DNA of 7,016 bases, from the NCBI GenBank assembly GCA_937967685.1, contig CALBTX010000251.1, positions 1 to 7,016 on the forward strand. The letters are read 5' to 3'. This stretch comes from an uncultured Bacillaceae bacterium. Its GTDB lineage: Bacteria > Bacillota > Bacilli > Caldalkalibacillales > Caldalkalibacillaceae. Shown piece by piece: positions 1-6,375 of this stretch (position 1 is its first letter; each line of letters opens with the position of its first letter). The position numbers and the translations under genes were made by a program. The notes beneath the pieces are model-generated. The model was not told the origin of the DNA. It did not search any database and saw only the letters and a list, made by a program, of their open reading frames with translations.

Positions 1-40
1 AATCAGTCATGGCATAGGATGAAAGACGCTAAAAAGATGA

Positions 41-75
41 CAGCGGGGAAGCCCAGTGGACTTCCCCGCTGTTTT
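41..75. terminator. Rho-independent terminator, probably bidirectional
   Basis: A perfect 11-bp inverted repeat (CAGCGGGGAAG at 41-51 and CTTCCCCGCTG at 61-71) encloses a 9-nt loop. On the minus strand it lies about 30 bp past the stop codon of the penicillin-binding protein gene and is followed by TCATCTTTTT, so it should end that transcript. On the plus strand it is followed by TTTTCTATATT and preceded by an A-rich stretch, so it may also stop a transcript arriving from a convergent gene left of the window. The stem is GC-rich and uninterrupted, which makes the call secure. Bidirectional use is an inference. Confidence 0.88.
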
Positions 76-101
76 CTATATTGTAGGAAGGCCGGCCAGC
101 A

Positions 102-3100
102 TCACTCGCTGTCCTCTGACGATTGATTCTCGTTGTTATTCTCGGCATCCTCTTCGGGATCGGGTGTACCGTTGCCTTCATTTTCCGCTGATTCTTCCGC
201 ACTGCGGCTGACCTTCACCGTTGCGGACGGCTCGGACTCACCCCCATTATTGACAGCCGTCACATAAAACTCAATCGTTTGAGCCCCATCTGGTTGATAA
301 GTATATGTGGTGGAAGACGTTTGTCCCAATTGTTGAAAATCCTCACCCGTCGAAACGTAGATCAAGTAATGTTGCACGGCCTCCTCATCAGCATTTCCCT
401 GCCAACTCAGACGTATTTCCGACCCGGTATCTTCTGCTTGTAATCCTTGGGGAGGGAGAGGTGCTTCCGGATCAAAGAATGACTCAATGTCTCCTTCACC
501 AGCGTAAGCCAGTTCGGATCGTTCGGATTCCCTACCGGCAATGTCCACTGCTGTCACAACGTACACATAATTCGCCGATTCAGGATCTTCATACTGTTTA
601 TCTTGATGATCAGCGATACTGGCCACATGTGTGAAATGGCCGTCCCGATCGCCCCGGTATATTCGGTATCCGGCGATATCATTGTCTGAGACTGGATCCC
701 ATGTAATGACAGATCCGTTTACGCGAACGTTTCCCGGGACATCGGGGTCTTTACCGTTGTCTTCTCTCGGATCCCTTTCTTGCGGTGCTGATTCATCCCA
801 ATCAGCCGGCAGCAACTGAGCCCGTATGCTTTGCAAATGGGCGGGAATATTCAGCGGTTCCCGTTTGACGAAAATGTCTCCTTCTTCAATAAAGTCATCG
901 GGGGTGCTGTCATGAGCCAAATACCGCTTGCCGTCGACAATGATCACCCGGGCTCTAATAACCGAATCGTCTGTTTCGGTCGGCACGAAATTCGGATTGA
1001 AATAATCGGTCACCAAATAACCCGCTTCTTGACACAGTTTGGAAGGCAGCTTTCCGGATTTGGAACAGACTGTGCGGCGGACGATACTCTCCGGCTGCTC
1101 GAATGTCAAATCTGTGTTCGCATATTCAGGGGTCAATTCTTGTACTTTCTTCATCAGCTCAACCCACAGATATTGGTTGCGGGATTGATAATCTTCGGCC
1201 AGGCGATCCCGTTGTTCAAATCCCATCCACAATCCTAAGGAGACCTGCGGGGTGTAGCCGACAAACCAGTAATCATTTTGATCATCGGTTGTTCCCGTTT
1301 TGCCGGCGATATCCAGACCCTGTCCCATGCCTTGCCGGATGCGGTGAGCCGTCCCGTAACTTTGATTGACGACGTCGCGCAATATATCCGTGATCAGAAA
1401 GGCGGTTTCTTCAGAAAACACCTGCTCGGGAACGGCTTTGTGTTCATAAACGATGTCGCCATCAAGCGTTTCAATTTTTTCAATCATGTACGGTTCATGA
1501 TATTGTCCCTTGTTGGCGAAGGTGGCCATGGCGGCGGTTGCTTCTTCAACGGTCCACCCGAAACTGGCACCGCCAATCGCATTGGCATCGTGCTGCATTT
1601 CCTCCAGGGTGAAATGGCTCAGTCCCAATTTGTGCACATACTCATAAACCCCTTCTTCGCCGATACTTGCCTTCGCAGTTCTAAATGCTTTAATGGCCGG
1701 GATGTTTTGAGAACGGGTGAGCGCCTCCCTGACCGTCATCAAGCCTCTGAAGCGATTATCGAAGTTGGTCGGATATTCCTTGGTTGAATCCCAATTGAAA
1801 ATGGGCACGTCATCAATCACCGAAGCAGGTTGCAAAGCACCGATGTCAAAAGCCGTGGCGTAATCCAGGACAGGTTTTATGGATGAACCCGGTTGGAACG
1901 GCCTGGTGGTAAAGTCAATCTCTGATTCCTCAAAATCTCTTCCTTCCAATTTGGCCAGAATAGCGCCAGTTTCATGATCAATTAACGTGGCAGCGGCTTG
2001 CTCCAGATAGCCTATCTCTTTTGTTTCACCCGTTTCAGGGTCTTCATACGTATACGTTTTGTTCCGGCTGCGCGGCCCGAAGTCATAATTGGCCGCCACT
2101 TCGTGAAATGCGTTATACAAGTCTTCATCAATGGTCGTGTACACTTTGTATCCGCCAATGGAAAGTTCCCTGCGGGCGCTGTCCAACAGTGACTCCAACT
2201 CCTCATCGCTTAAATCGTCGCGCTTGCGGCCTTCTTCTTCGAGCATCTGATCCGCCAGGATTTCCGCCGCGCGTTCTTCAATCGAGAAGGTCAGATAAGG
2301 ATATTTCTCGACCATACTCGGCTTTGGTTTGGCCAAGCTGGCTTTATAATCGAAGGCAAGCGCTTCTTCGTATTCCTCTTGGGAAATGCGTCCCGTTTCC
2401 AGCATTCGCTTCAAAACATATTGAGCTCTCTTTTGCCCTCGTTCAAGGTTTTCTTCATTGACTGTTCCCTTGCGGGTGAACGGGGTGTATCTTCCCGGTG
2501 ATTGAATCATTCCTGCCAGGTAGGCCGATTGAGCAATGTTTAAATCTCCCACATCCGTATCAAAGATGCCTTCGGCAGCCGCTTGCACCCCTTCTATGTT
2601 GCTGCCATCGGCGTTAAATCCAAAGTAAACCATGTTCAAATAAGCCTCGAGAATCGTTTGCTTTTTAAACATTTTTTCCAAACGCATGGCCAGAACGATT
2701 TCGCGAAATTTCCGTTCAAACGTTCTTTCAGGCGTTAAGATTTTCATTTTGACCAGCTGCTGGGTCAATGTACTTCCACCTGAGCCTTGTCCCGGGGTTG
2801 TAATTTCTTGAAGAACGGCACGGGACAGCCCTCGTAAATCAATGCCTTCATGTTCAAAAAACTCATTGTCTTCAGTGGCCAGCACGGCATCGATTAAATG
2901 AGAGGAGACATCGTCCAGCTCCACGGGATAAAGATAGCTCTCCGCGCGGATTTCACCGATTAATCGGCCGTCCCTGAAATAAGCTTCTCCGGTTTGATGA
3001 ATGCTATGTATTTTCTCATTCAATTCTTTGTAATCTCGCAAAGGTTCATCTTTGACATGAGAAGCAAAATAACCCGCGGCCACTCCGCCAGCGAATAAGG

Positions 3101-3230
3101 CCCCCATGATCATTAAAACGAGCAGAACTTGAAACACAAGCCAAGCAGAGCGCAGACCCTTTAAAATTTTTCTCCTGCGCAATAGTTTTTTCGATATGTC
3201 GGAGTTTGAGTTCGATGATTGGTTCGACAC
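102..3230 (-). CDS. Class A penicillin-binding protein (PBP1A/1B type): bifunctional peptidoglycan glycosyltransferase/transpeptidase with two C-terminal FN3 domains
   Basis: This membrane-anchored enzyme polymerises lipid II into glycan strands and crosslinks the stem peptides outside the membrane. With the GTG start at 3230 it is 1042 residues long. In order it shows a basic cytoplasmic tail and a membrane anchor (about 28-57). The GT51 domain follows, with catalytic EDNEFFEHEG (120-129), GGSTLTQQL (151-159) and an ILEAYLN motif. The transpeptidase has nucleophile motif SSIK (449-452), SQN (507-509) and KTG (644-646). A Cys pair in CSKSGKLPSKLC (722-733) is followed by two FN3 domains (about 830-910 and 921-1010) and a low-complexity acidic Asn/Glu/Ser tail (1011-1042). 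All catalytic motifs are intact. The GTG start is preferred because AAGGGGG lies 8 nt before it, whereas the in-frame ATG at 3275 has no ribosome binding site. The gene is divergent from tyrS, an arrangement I recall from other Bacillaceae. Family assignment is secure; the exact ponA/pbpF/pbpG orthology is not decided, so no symbol is given. Confidence 0.96.
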   Translation of the reverse strand: MSNQSSNSNSDISKKLLRRRKILKGLRSAWLVFQVLLVLMIMGALFAGGVAAGYFASHVKDEPLRDYKELNEKIHSIHQTGEAYFRDGRLIGEIRAESYLYPVELDDVSSHLIDAVLATEDNEFFEHEGIDLRGLSRAVLQEITTPGQGSGGSTLTQQLVKMKILTPERTFERKFREIVLAMRLEKMFKKQTILEAYLNMVYFGFNADGSNIEGVQAAAEGIFDTDVGDLNIAQSAYLAGMIQSPGRYTPFTRKGTVNEENLERGQKRAQYVLKRMLETGRISQEEYEEALAFDYKASLAKPKPSMVEKYPYLTFSIEERAAEILADQMLEEEGRKRDDLSDEELESLLDSARRELSIGGYKVYTTIDEDLYNAFHEVAANYDFGPRSRNKTYTYEDPETGETKEIGYLEQAAATLIDHETGAILAKLEGRDFEESEIDFTTRPFQPGSSIKPVLDYATAFDIGALQPASVIDDVPIFNWDSTKEYPTNFDNRFRGLMTVREALTRSQNIPAIKAFRTAKASIGEEGVYEYVHKLGLSHFTLEEMQHDANAIGGASFGWTVEEATAAMATFANKGQYHEPYMIEKIETLDGDIVYEHKAVPEQVFSEETAFLITDILRDVVNQSYGTAHRIRQGMGQGLDIAGKTGTTDDQNDYWFVGYTPQVSLGLWMGFEQRDRLAEDYQSRNQYLWVELMKKVQELTPEYANTDLTFEQPESIVRRTVCSKSGKLPSKLCQEAGYLVTDYFNPNFVPTETDDSVIRARVIIVDGKRYLAHDSTPDDFIEEGDIFVKREPLNIPAHLQSIRAQLLPADWDESAPQERDPREDNGKDPDVPGNVRVNGSVITWDPVSDNDIAGYRIYRGDRDGHFTHVASIADHQDKQYEDPESANYVYVVTAVDIAGRESERSELAYAGEGDIESFFDPEAPLPPQGLQAEDTGSEIRLSWQGNADEEAVQHYLIYVSTGEDFQQLGQTSSTTYTYQPDGAQTIEFYVTAVNNGGESEPSATVKVSRSAEESAENEGNGTPDPEEDAENNNENQSSEDSE

Positions 3231-3238
3231 TCGTATAT

Positions 3239-3245
3239 CCCCCTT
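3239..3245 (-). promoter_or_regulatory. Ribosome binding site selecting the GTG start of the penicillin-binding protein gene
   Basis: The minus strand reads AAGGGGG, then 8 nt, then GTG (3230-3228). This is a strong Shine-Dalgarno match at ideal spacing. It moves the start 15 codons inside the longest open frame, whose ATG at 3275 is preceded by TTTGCTGCT with no purine-rich site. Confidence 0.8.
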
Positions 3246-3253
3246 AATGGCTG

Positions 3254-3269
3254 GGCGCTCGATAGCGCC
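3254..3269 (-). other. Hairpin in the 5' leader of the penicillin-binding protein mRNA
   Basis: The minus-strand transcript reads GGCGCT-ATCG-AGCGCC, a perfect 6-bp GC-rich stem with a tetraloop. It ends 8 nt before the AAGGGGG ribosome binding site. There is no following U-run, so it is not a terminator. It could affect mRNA stability or translation initiation; that is inference only. Confidence 0.5.
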
Positions 3270-3320
3270 GAACATAGCAGCAAACGATCATTGCTTTCAA
3301 AAGACGATTGGATGGGTGGT

Positions 3321-3330
3321 GAAGCGCTTC
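3321..3330. promoter_or_regulatory. Perfect palindrome just inside the penicillin-binding protein transcript, possible operator
   Basis: GAAGCGCTTC is a perfect 10-bp palindrome lying at about +6 to +15 relative to the start inferred from the extended -10 box. It is flanked by ATGGG (3312-3316) and CCCAT (3330-3334), so it can also form a hairpin. Its core resembles a CcpA cre box (AARCGYTW) but the outer bases deviate, about 10 of 14 positions by eye on the minus strand. A roadblock operator is possible but unproven. Confidence 0.3.
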
Positions 3331-3342
3331 CCATTGCACCAT

Positions 3343-3351
3343 ATTATATCA
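3343..3351 (-). promoter_or_regulatory. Extended -10 promoter for the penicillin-binding protein gene
   Basis: The minus strand reads TGATATAAT: a perfect TATAAT (3348-3343) with the upstream TG dinucleotide of an extended -10 element. No good TTGACA-like box sits 16-18 nt upstream, which fits an extended -10 promoter. Transcription would start near 3336, giving a leader of about 105 nt before the GTG codon. Confidence 0.6.
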
Positions 3352-3388
3352 TATCAAATGAACATTCATAGACGGCTGATCATCGAAT

Positions 3389-3420
3389 TTGACTTTTTTT
3401 ACCGCTCATGATTGTATTAA
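3389..3420 (+). promoter_or_regulatory. Probable tyrS promoter
   Basis: TTGACT (3389-3394) is a good -35 box. The -10 is ambiguous: TTGTAT at 17-nt spacing (3412-3417) or TATTAA at 20-nt spacing (3415-3420). The region is AT-rich and lies 45-75 bp before the tyrS start, leaving an untranslated leader of only about 40 nt. That is too short to hold a T-box. Confidence 0.45.
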
Positions 3421-3464
3421 AATATTGATTCAATCGTTGCGTGTTAAAAGGAGTGGAATGTATC

Positions 3465-4721
3465 GTGCAAGATAACGATTCTCTGGCTCACTTGACCAAA
3501 GAGCAGGCATTAGAAGTTGAGAGGCAACTGGACATCCTGACCAGGGGTGTTGTCGAAGTGGTCCCCGAAGCCGGATTGAAACAAAAACTGGCCAGGGCGA
3601 TTGCAACGGATACGCCTTTAAAAGTAAAGTTAGGTCTTGATCCGACAGCCCCGGATATTCACATCGGTCATACGGTCGTCATCCAGAAACTGCGTCAATT
3701 TCAAAACCTCGGCCACCAAATCCAACTGATTTTGGGAGATTTTACGGCCAAAATCGGAGATCCGACGGGAAAATCGGAAACACGGAAGCAGTTGAGCGAT
3801 GAGGAAGTAAAGCGGAACGCCCAGACGTATTTTGAACAATACGGCAAAATTTTGGATATGTCCAAAACGAAAGTTTACTATAACAGTGAATGGTTGTCTG
3901 CACTCCGGTTTGAAGATGTGCTTGAATTGGCTTCCAAAATGACGGTGGCCCGCATGCTGGAGAGGGATGATTTTGAAAAACGGTATCGGTCCAATCAAGC
4001 GATCAGTATTCATGAATTTTTCTATCCATTGATGCAAGGTTATGATTCGGTTGCTCTGGAATGCGATATTGAACTCGGGGGGACGGATCAGAAATTTAAT
4101 TTGCTGATGGGCCGGCACATTCAAAAAGAATACGGTCAAGAAGCACAAGTGGCTATGACCACTCCTTTGTTGGAAGGGTTAGACGGCGTTCAAAAAATGA
4201 GCAAAAGTCTGGGGAATTACATCGGTATTGATGAAGAACCGAATCAAATTTACGGCAAAACGATGTCTGTGCCGGATGAGTTAATGTTGAAGTATTTCGA
4301 AATGGCAACGAACTTGCCACCGGAAGAAGTGGCACAATGGCGGAACGGACTGGCTAAAGGGGATGTTCATCCACGTGACGCCAAGATGAAACTGGCCCGC
4401 ACTTTGGTCGGCATGTATCACGGGGAAGAGGCCGCTTTACAGGCTGAAGAACATTTTCGAACCGTCTTTCAAAAGGGGAGTCTTCCTGAGGATATCCCTG
4501 AAAAAGTATGGACAGGGCCCAATCCAGTCAATGTTGTCGAACTTGTTTTCGGGTTGGACATGCTTCCCTCAAAAGGCGAAACGCGGCGTATGGTTCAACA
4601 GGGGGCGGTGCGGATCGATGGCCGGAAAATCGAGGATATTCAGCGCGAGATTCGGGTGGAAAGCGGCATGGTTGTTCAGGTCGGCAAACGAAAATTTATC
4701 AAAATCCAATCTGTTCAATAA
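3465..4721 (+). CDS. tyrS: Tyrosyl-tRNA synthetase
   Basis: This cytoplasmic class I aminoacyl-tRNA synthetase charges tRNA-Tyr with tyrosine using ATP. With the GTG start at 3465 it has 418 residues, near the usual 400-430. The Rossmann catalytic domain carries HIGH (66-69), GGTDQ (205-209) and KMSKS (244-248). The C-terminal S4-like RNA-binding domain spans about 354-414. The run around the HIGH motif (LGLDPTAPDIHIGH, then GDFTAKIGDPTGKSETRK) is more like the TyrZ-type branch than the TyrRS of Geobacillus (GFDPTADSLHIGH), so tyrZ would be an alternative symbol. The GTG at 3465 is chosen because AAAGGAGTGG (3447-3456) sits 8 nt upstream; the longer frame from GTG 3441 would place that site inside the coding region. 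The gene is monocistronic, with its own promoter and a terminator at 4780-4821. No T-box antiterminator is apparent upstream. Confidence 0.97.
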   Translation: MQDNDSLAHLTKEQALEVERQLDILTRGVVEVVPEAGLKQKLARAIATDTPLKVKLGLDPTAPDIHIGHTVVIQKLRQFQNLGHQIQLILGDFTAKIGDPTGKSETRKQLSDEEVKRNAQTYFEQYGKILDMSKTKVYYNSEWLSALRFEDVLELASKMTVARMLERDDFEKRYRSNQAISIHEFFYPLMQGYDSVALECDIELGGTDQKFNLLMGRHIQKEYGQEAQVAMTTPLLEGLDGVQKMSKSLGNYIGIDEEPNQIYGKTMSVPDELMLKYFEMATNLPPEEVAQWRNGLAKGDVHPRDAKMKLARTLVGMYHGEEAALQAEEHFRTVFQKGSLPEDIPEKVWTGPNPVNVVELVFGLDMLPSKGETRRMVQQGAVRIDGRKIEDIQREIRVESGMVVQVGKRKFIKIQSVQ

Positions 4722-4779
4722 CATCAAGCAATTGAGGTTTCCAAACATTGCATGTAAAACAAACGATTTAAGAACTGAT

Positions 4780-4821
4780 AAACTCCCAATTCCTTTCATA
4801 CAGAGGATTTGGGAGTTTTTT
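4780..4821 (+). terminator. Rho-independent terminator of tyrS
   Basis: The left arm AAACTCCCAATTCCT (4780-4794) pairs with AGGATTTGGGAGTTT (4804-4818) over 15 positions with one mismatch, around a 9-nt loop. A run of six T (4816-4821) follows directly. It lies about 60 bp after the tyrS stop and separates tyrS from the downstream RDD gene. Confidence 0.92.
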
Positions 4822-4882
4822 AAAAGAAGGGATGACCCGAGGATCAAAAAGATAAATGATATAAGGATCAGATGATTTTTAT

Positions 4883-4894
4883 TGTTATAATAAC
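4883..4894 (+). promoter_or_regulatory. Extended -10 promoter for the RDD gene, overlapped by a small palindrome
   Basis: TGTTATAAT (4883-4891) holds a perfect TATAAT with an upstream TG, an extended -10 element; there is no convincing -35 box. The -10 lies inside the palindrome GTTAT-A-ATAAC (4884-4894), flanked further out by GATGAT (4871-4876) and ATCATC (4895-4900). Such nested symmetry over a -10 box could be a repressor site or simply AT-rich coincidence. Transcription would start near 4898. Confidence 0.5.
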
Positions 4895-4920
4895 ATCATC
4901 GATTAAAACTGATAACAAAA

Positions 4921-5538
4921 ATGAAGATGCGTTCAAGCGTTGGATGGGATGTGCTAAAGATGAAGGCCACCTTCATGTTTCGGCTGAAAGCTTTCTTGTA
5001 CGATGATATACTTATCATGCTCTATGCCGTCGCCCTTTTTGTAGTCAGAACCTTACTGATTCCATCTTTGCAAAACTTGTTTCAAGGATCTGTCGTCGTC
5101 GCCCAATTGACGGGTTTTTTTGTGATGACATTGCCTGTATCGCTTTATTTTGTCATTTGTGATTCAAGGCTCGTCGGACAGACGTTTGGCAAAAAGAAAG
5201 TGGGCATCCGAGTCGTGAATCAAGAGGGGGAATCATTGTCCGTCTTTCATTCAAGCATGAGAACAATATTGAAGTTTACGCCCTGGGAAATGTCCCATTT
5301 TCTTGTGTACCGACTCGTGCATCTCGGCAGCGAAGGTGTTCCCCTACATTTAAACATCATTGGCGGCGTGATCTATGCCCTCATTTTTACTTATATTCTG
5401 ACAGCCATTTTTACGAGAAGAAAACAGGCGCTATACGATCTCATTTGCCGGACTCAGGTCATTGTCGTGAAGGAAATTCATGAAAATGAGCAGGGGAATG
5501 AGAATACAAAGACAAACCCGTCAACTTCATCATTTTAA
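4921..5538 (+). CDS. RDD family membrane protein
   Basis: This is a 205-residue integral membrane protein of the RDD family (Pfam RDD). The namesake Arg and Asp-Asp are visible in the first membrane region (R21, D28, D29). The conserved post-helix-2 motif GQTFGKKKVGIRVV (87-100) and the C-terminal QALYDLICRTQVIVV (169-183) are also present. Three hydrophobic segments lie at about 29-48, 58-79 and 142-164, with a polar C-terminal tail. The family's function is mostly unknown; some members have been linked to Na+/H+ antiport or stress tolerance, which cannot be assigned here. The start is uncertain: the ATG at 4921 has no ribosome binding site. ATG 4960 gives MKATFMFRLKAF, closer to a usual family N-terminus. 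ATG 4975 has GAAGG 8 nt upstream. The gene has its own promoter and is separated from its neighbours, so it appears monocistronic; no hairpin terminator is evident after it. Confidence 0.85.
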   Translation: MKMRSSVGWDVLKMKATFMFRLKAFLYDDILIMLYAVALFVVRTLLIPSLQNLFQGSVVVAQLTGFFVMTLPVSLYFVICDSRLVGQTFGKKKVGIRVVNQEGESLSVFHSSMRTILKFTPWEMSHFLVYRLVHLGSEGVPLHLNIIGGVIYALIFTYILTAIFTRRKQALYDLICRTQVIVVKEIHENEQGNENTKTNPSTSSF

Positions 5539-5574
5539 AAACAGAATCTTTTGGCGAAATTGGTCATATGTTTA

Positions 5575-5606
5575 TTGACTCTCACGTTTACGTGAGAATT
5601 TATAAT
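5575..5606 (+). promoter_or_regulatory. MerR-type promoter with operator inside a 20-bp spacer
   Basis: TTGACT (5575-5580) and TATAAT (5601-5606) are separated by 20 bp, longer than the optimal 17. The spacer contains the perfect inverted repeat CTCACGT-TT-ACGTGAG (5581-5596). This is the standard layout of promoters activated by MerR proteins, which untwist the DNA to realign the two boxes. The half-site CTCACGT resembles, from memory, the Streptomyces tipA operator (CTCACGT-C-ACGTGAG), matching the TipAL-like regulator encoded directly downstream. The operon is therefore probably autoregulated. Transcription should start near 5613. Confidence 0.88.
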
Positions 5607-5634
5607 GGAGATAGCAAGCTTTCTGGAGGATTGT

Positions 5635-6375
5635 ATGATGCTCGGTATCGGTAAAGTCGCCGCAGAAACGAATCTGACGGTGCGCACGCTGAGATATTAC
5701 GATGAAATTAATCTGTTGAAGCCTTCTTATGTGGCCGAATCAGGCTATCGCTACTACTCGAAAAAAGATGTCCTTAAATTGCAAAGAATTCTGGCATTGA
5801 AAGAACTGGGCTTTAACTTAAATCAAATTAAGGAGATTCTCGATCAAAATCAATGGAAAAATGTTTTTGAGGAACATTTGGCGTTCATTGCCAAGGAAAG
5901 AGAACGGCTGAGCTATCTGGAAAAGTTATCTCGCCTTTGCCTGCAGCTTTCCATCGTTGAACAGGATTTGAGCTGGGAGAATATTTTTCGGTACATTCGA
6001 CAGACAAGAGAGGATCAAGATCGAAAAACACAGTTCCTCAAAACATACTTTGACGAAAGGGAACTGGAAATATTAAATCACCCCGCATTAGATATTGGAG
6101 AAAAGGAAGCGATGACGTTAGTGGAGTTATTAAAAACAGCGAATGAACAAAAGGATGAAGACCCGTACTCCTCGAAGTCTCAAGAGTTGGCTGAACGCTT
6201 GGCCAACTTTTTAAACGATGTTTTTCGTGGAGATGAAGCGCTGATAACGAAGTACTGGGAGCTTCAGAAACGGTCGCCCGAGGCATCTTCCTTGATCGTT
6301 TTGAACGAAGATGTCATTCAATATATCGACGATATCATGGATATTTATGCAAAAAGATTGGAGGACGATCAATGA
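5635..6375 (+). CDS. MerR family transcriptional regulator, TipAL/Mta-like
   Basis: This is a 246-residue DNA-binding regulator. The N-terminal winged helix-turn-helix (about 3-72) contains the family signature TVRTLRYYDEINLLKP (15-30) and SGYRYYSKKDV (36-46). A dimerisation helix follows (about 75-110). The C-terminal effector domain (about 115-246) ends in FRGDEALITKYWELQKRSPE (197-216) and VIQYIDDI, resembling the TipAS-type antibiotic/drug-sensing fold. That domain contains no cysteine; the only Cys is C102, so metal or covalent thiol sensing is unlikely. GGAGG (5625-5629) selects the start: 5635 (5-nt gap) or the adjacent ATG 5638 (8-nt gap). The longer frame's ATG at 5605 lies in the -10 box and is excluded. 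The gene sits directly behind a MerR-type operator and overlaps the next gene by ATGA, implying autoregulation and co-expression. The ligand is unknown. Confidence 0.92.
   Translation: MMLGIGKVAAETNLTVRTLRYYDEINLLKPSYVAESGYRYYSKKDVLKLQRILALKELGFNLNQIKEILDQNQWKNVFEEHLAFIAKERERLSYLEKLSRLCLQLSIVEQDLSWENIFRYIRQTREDQDRKTQFLKTYFDERELEILNHPALDIGEKEAMTLVELLKTANEQKDEDPYSSKSQELAERLANFLNDVFRGDEALITKYWELQKRSPEASSLIVLNEDVIQYIDDIMDIYAKRLEDDQ

Noticed and set aside
1..40. Possible 3' end of a gene entering from the left edge
   Set aside because: Only a few codons are available in any frame and none gives a recognisable C-terminus. The terminator at 41-75 is compatible with such a gene, but no coding call is justified.
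305..2461. Several open frames on the plus strand opposite the penicillin-binding protein gene
   Set aside because: They overlap a clearly conserved gene on the other strand, show no domain or plausible composition, and lack ribosome binding sites; they are antisense shadows.
3231..3275. Fifteen-codon N-terminal extension of the penicillin-binding protein from ATG 3275
   Set aside because: There is no ribosome binding site before the ATG, and the GTG at 3230 has AAGGGGG at ideal spacing. The extension would also cover the leader hairpin.
3313..3326. T-box-like sequence TGGGTGGTGAAGCG upstream of tyrS, matching about 10 of 14 positions of the T-box consensus including TGGT
   Set aside because: The ACC core after TGGN is replaced by GAA, no terminator hairpin uses it, and there is no room for a stem I before the divergent gene. 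The likely tyrS promoter lies downstream of it.
3321..3334. CcpA cre site at the start of the penicillin-binding protein transcript
   Set aside because: Only the AAGCGCTT core fits; the flanking TG and CA bases of the consensus are missing, so I list it only as a palindrome of unknown role.
3630..4148. A 172-codon open frame antisense to tyrS
   Set aside because: It lies wholly inside the conserved synthetase coding region and its translation resembles no protein family; it is a shadow frame.
4531..4875. Open frame running out of the tyrS 3' end across the terminator
   Set aside because: It overlaps tyrS in another frame, spans the intrinsic terminator and has no ribosome binding site or recognisable domain.
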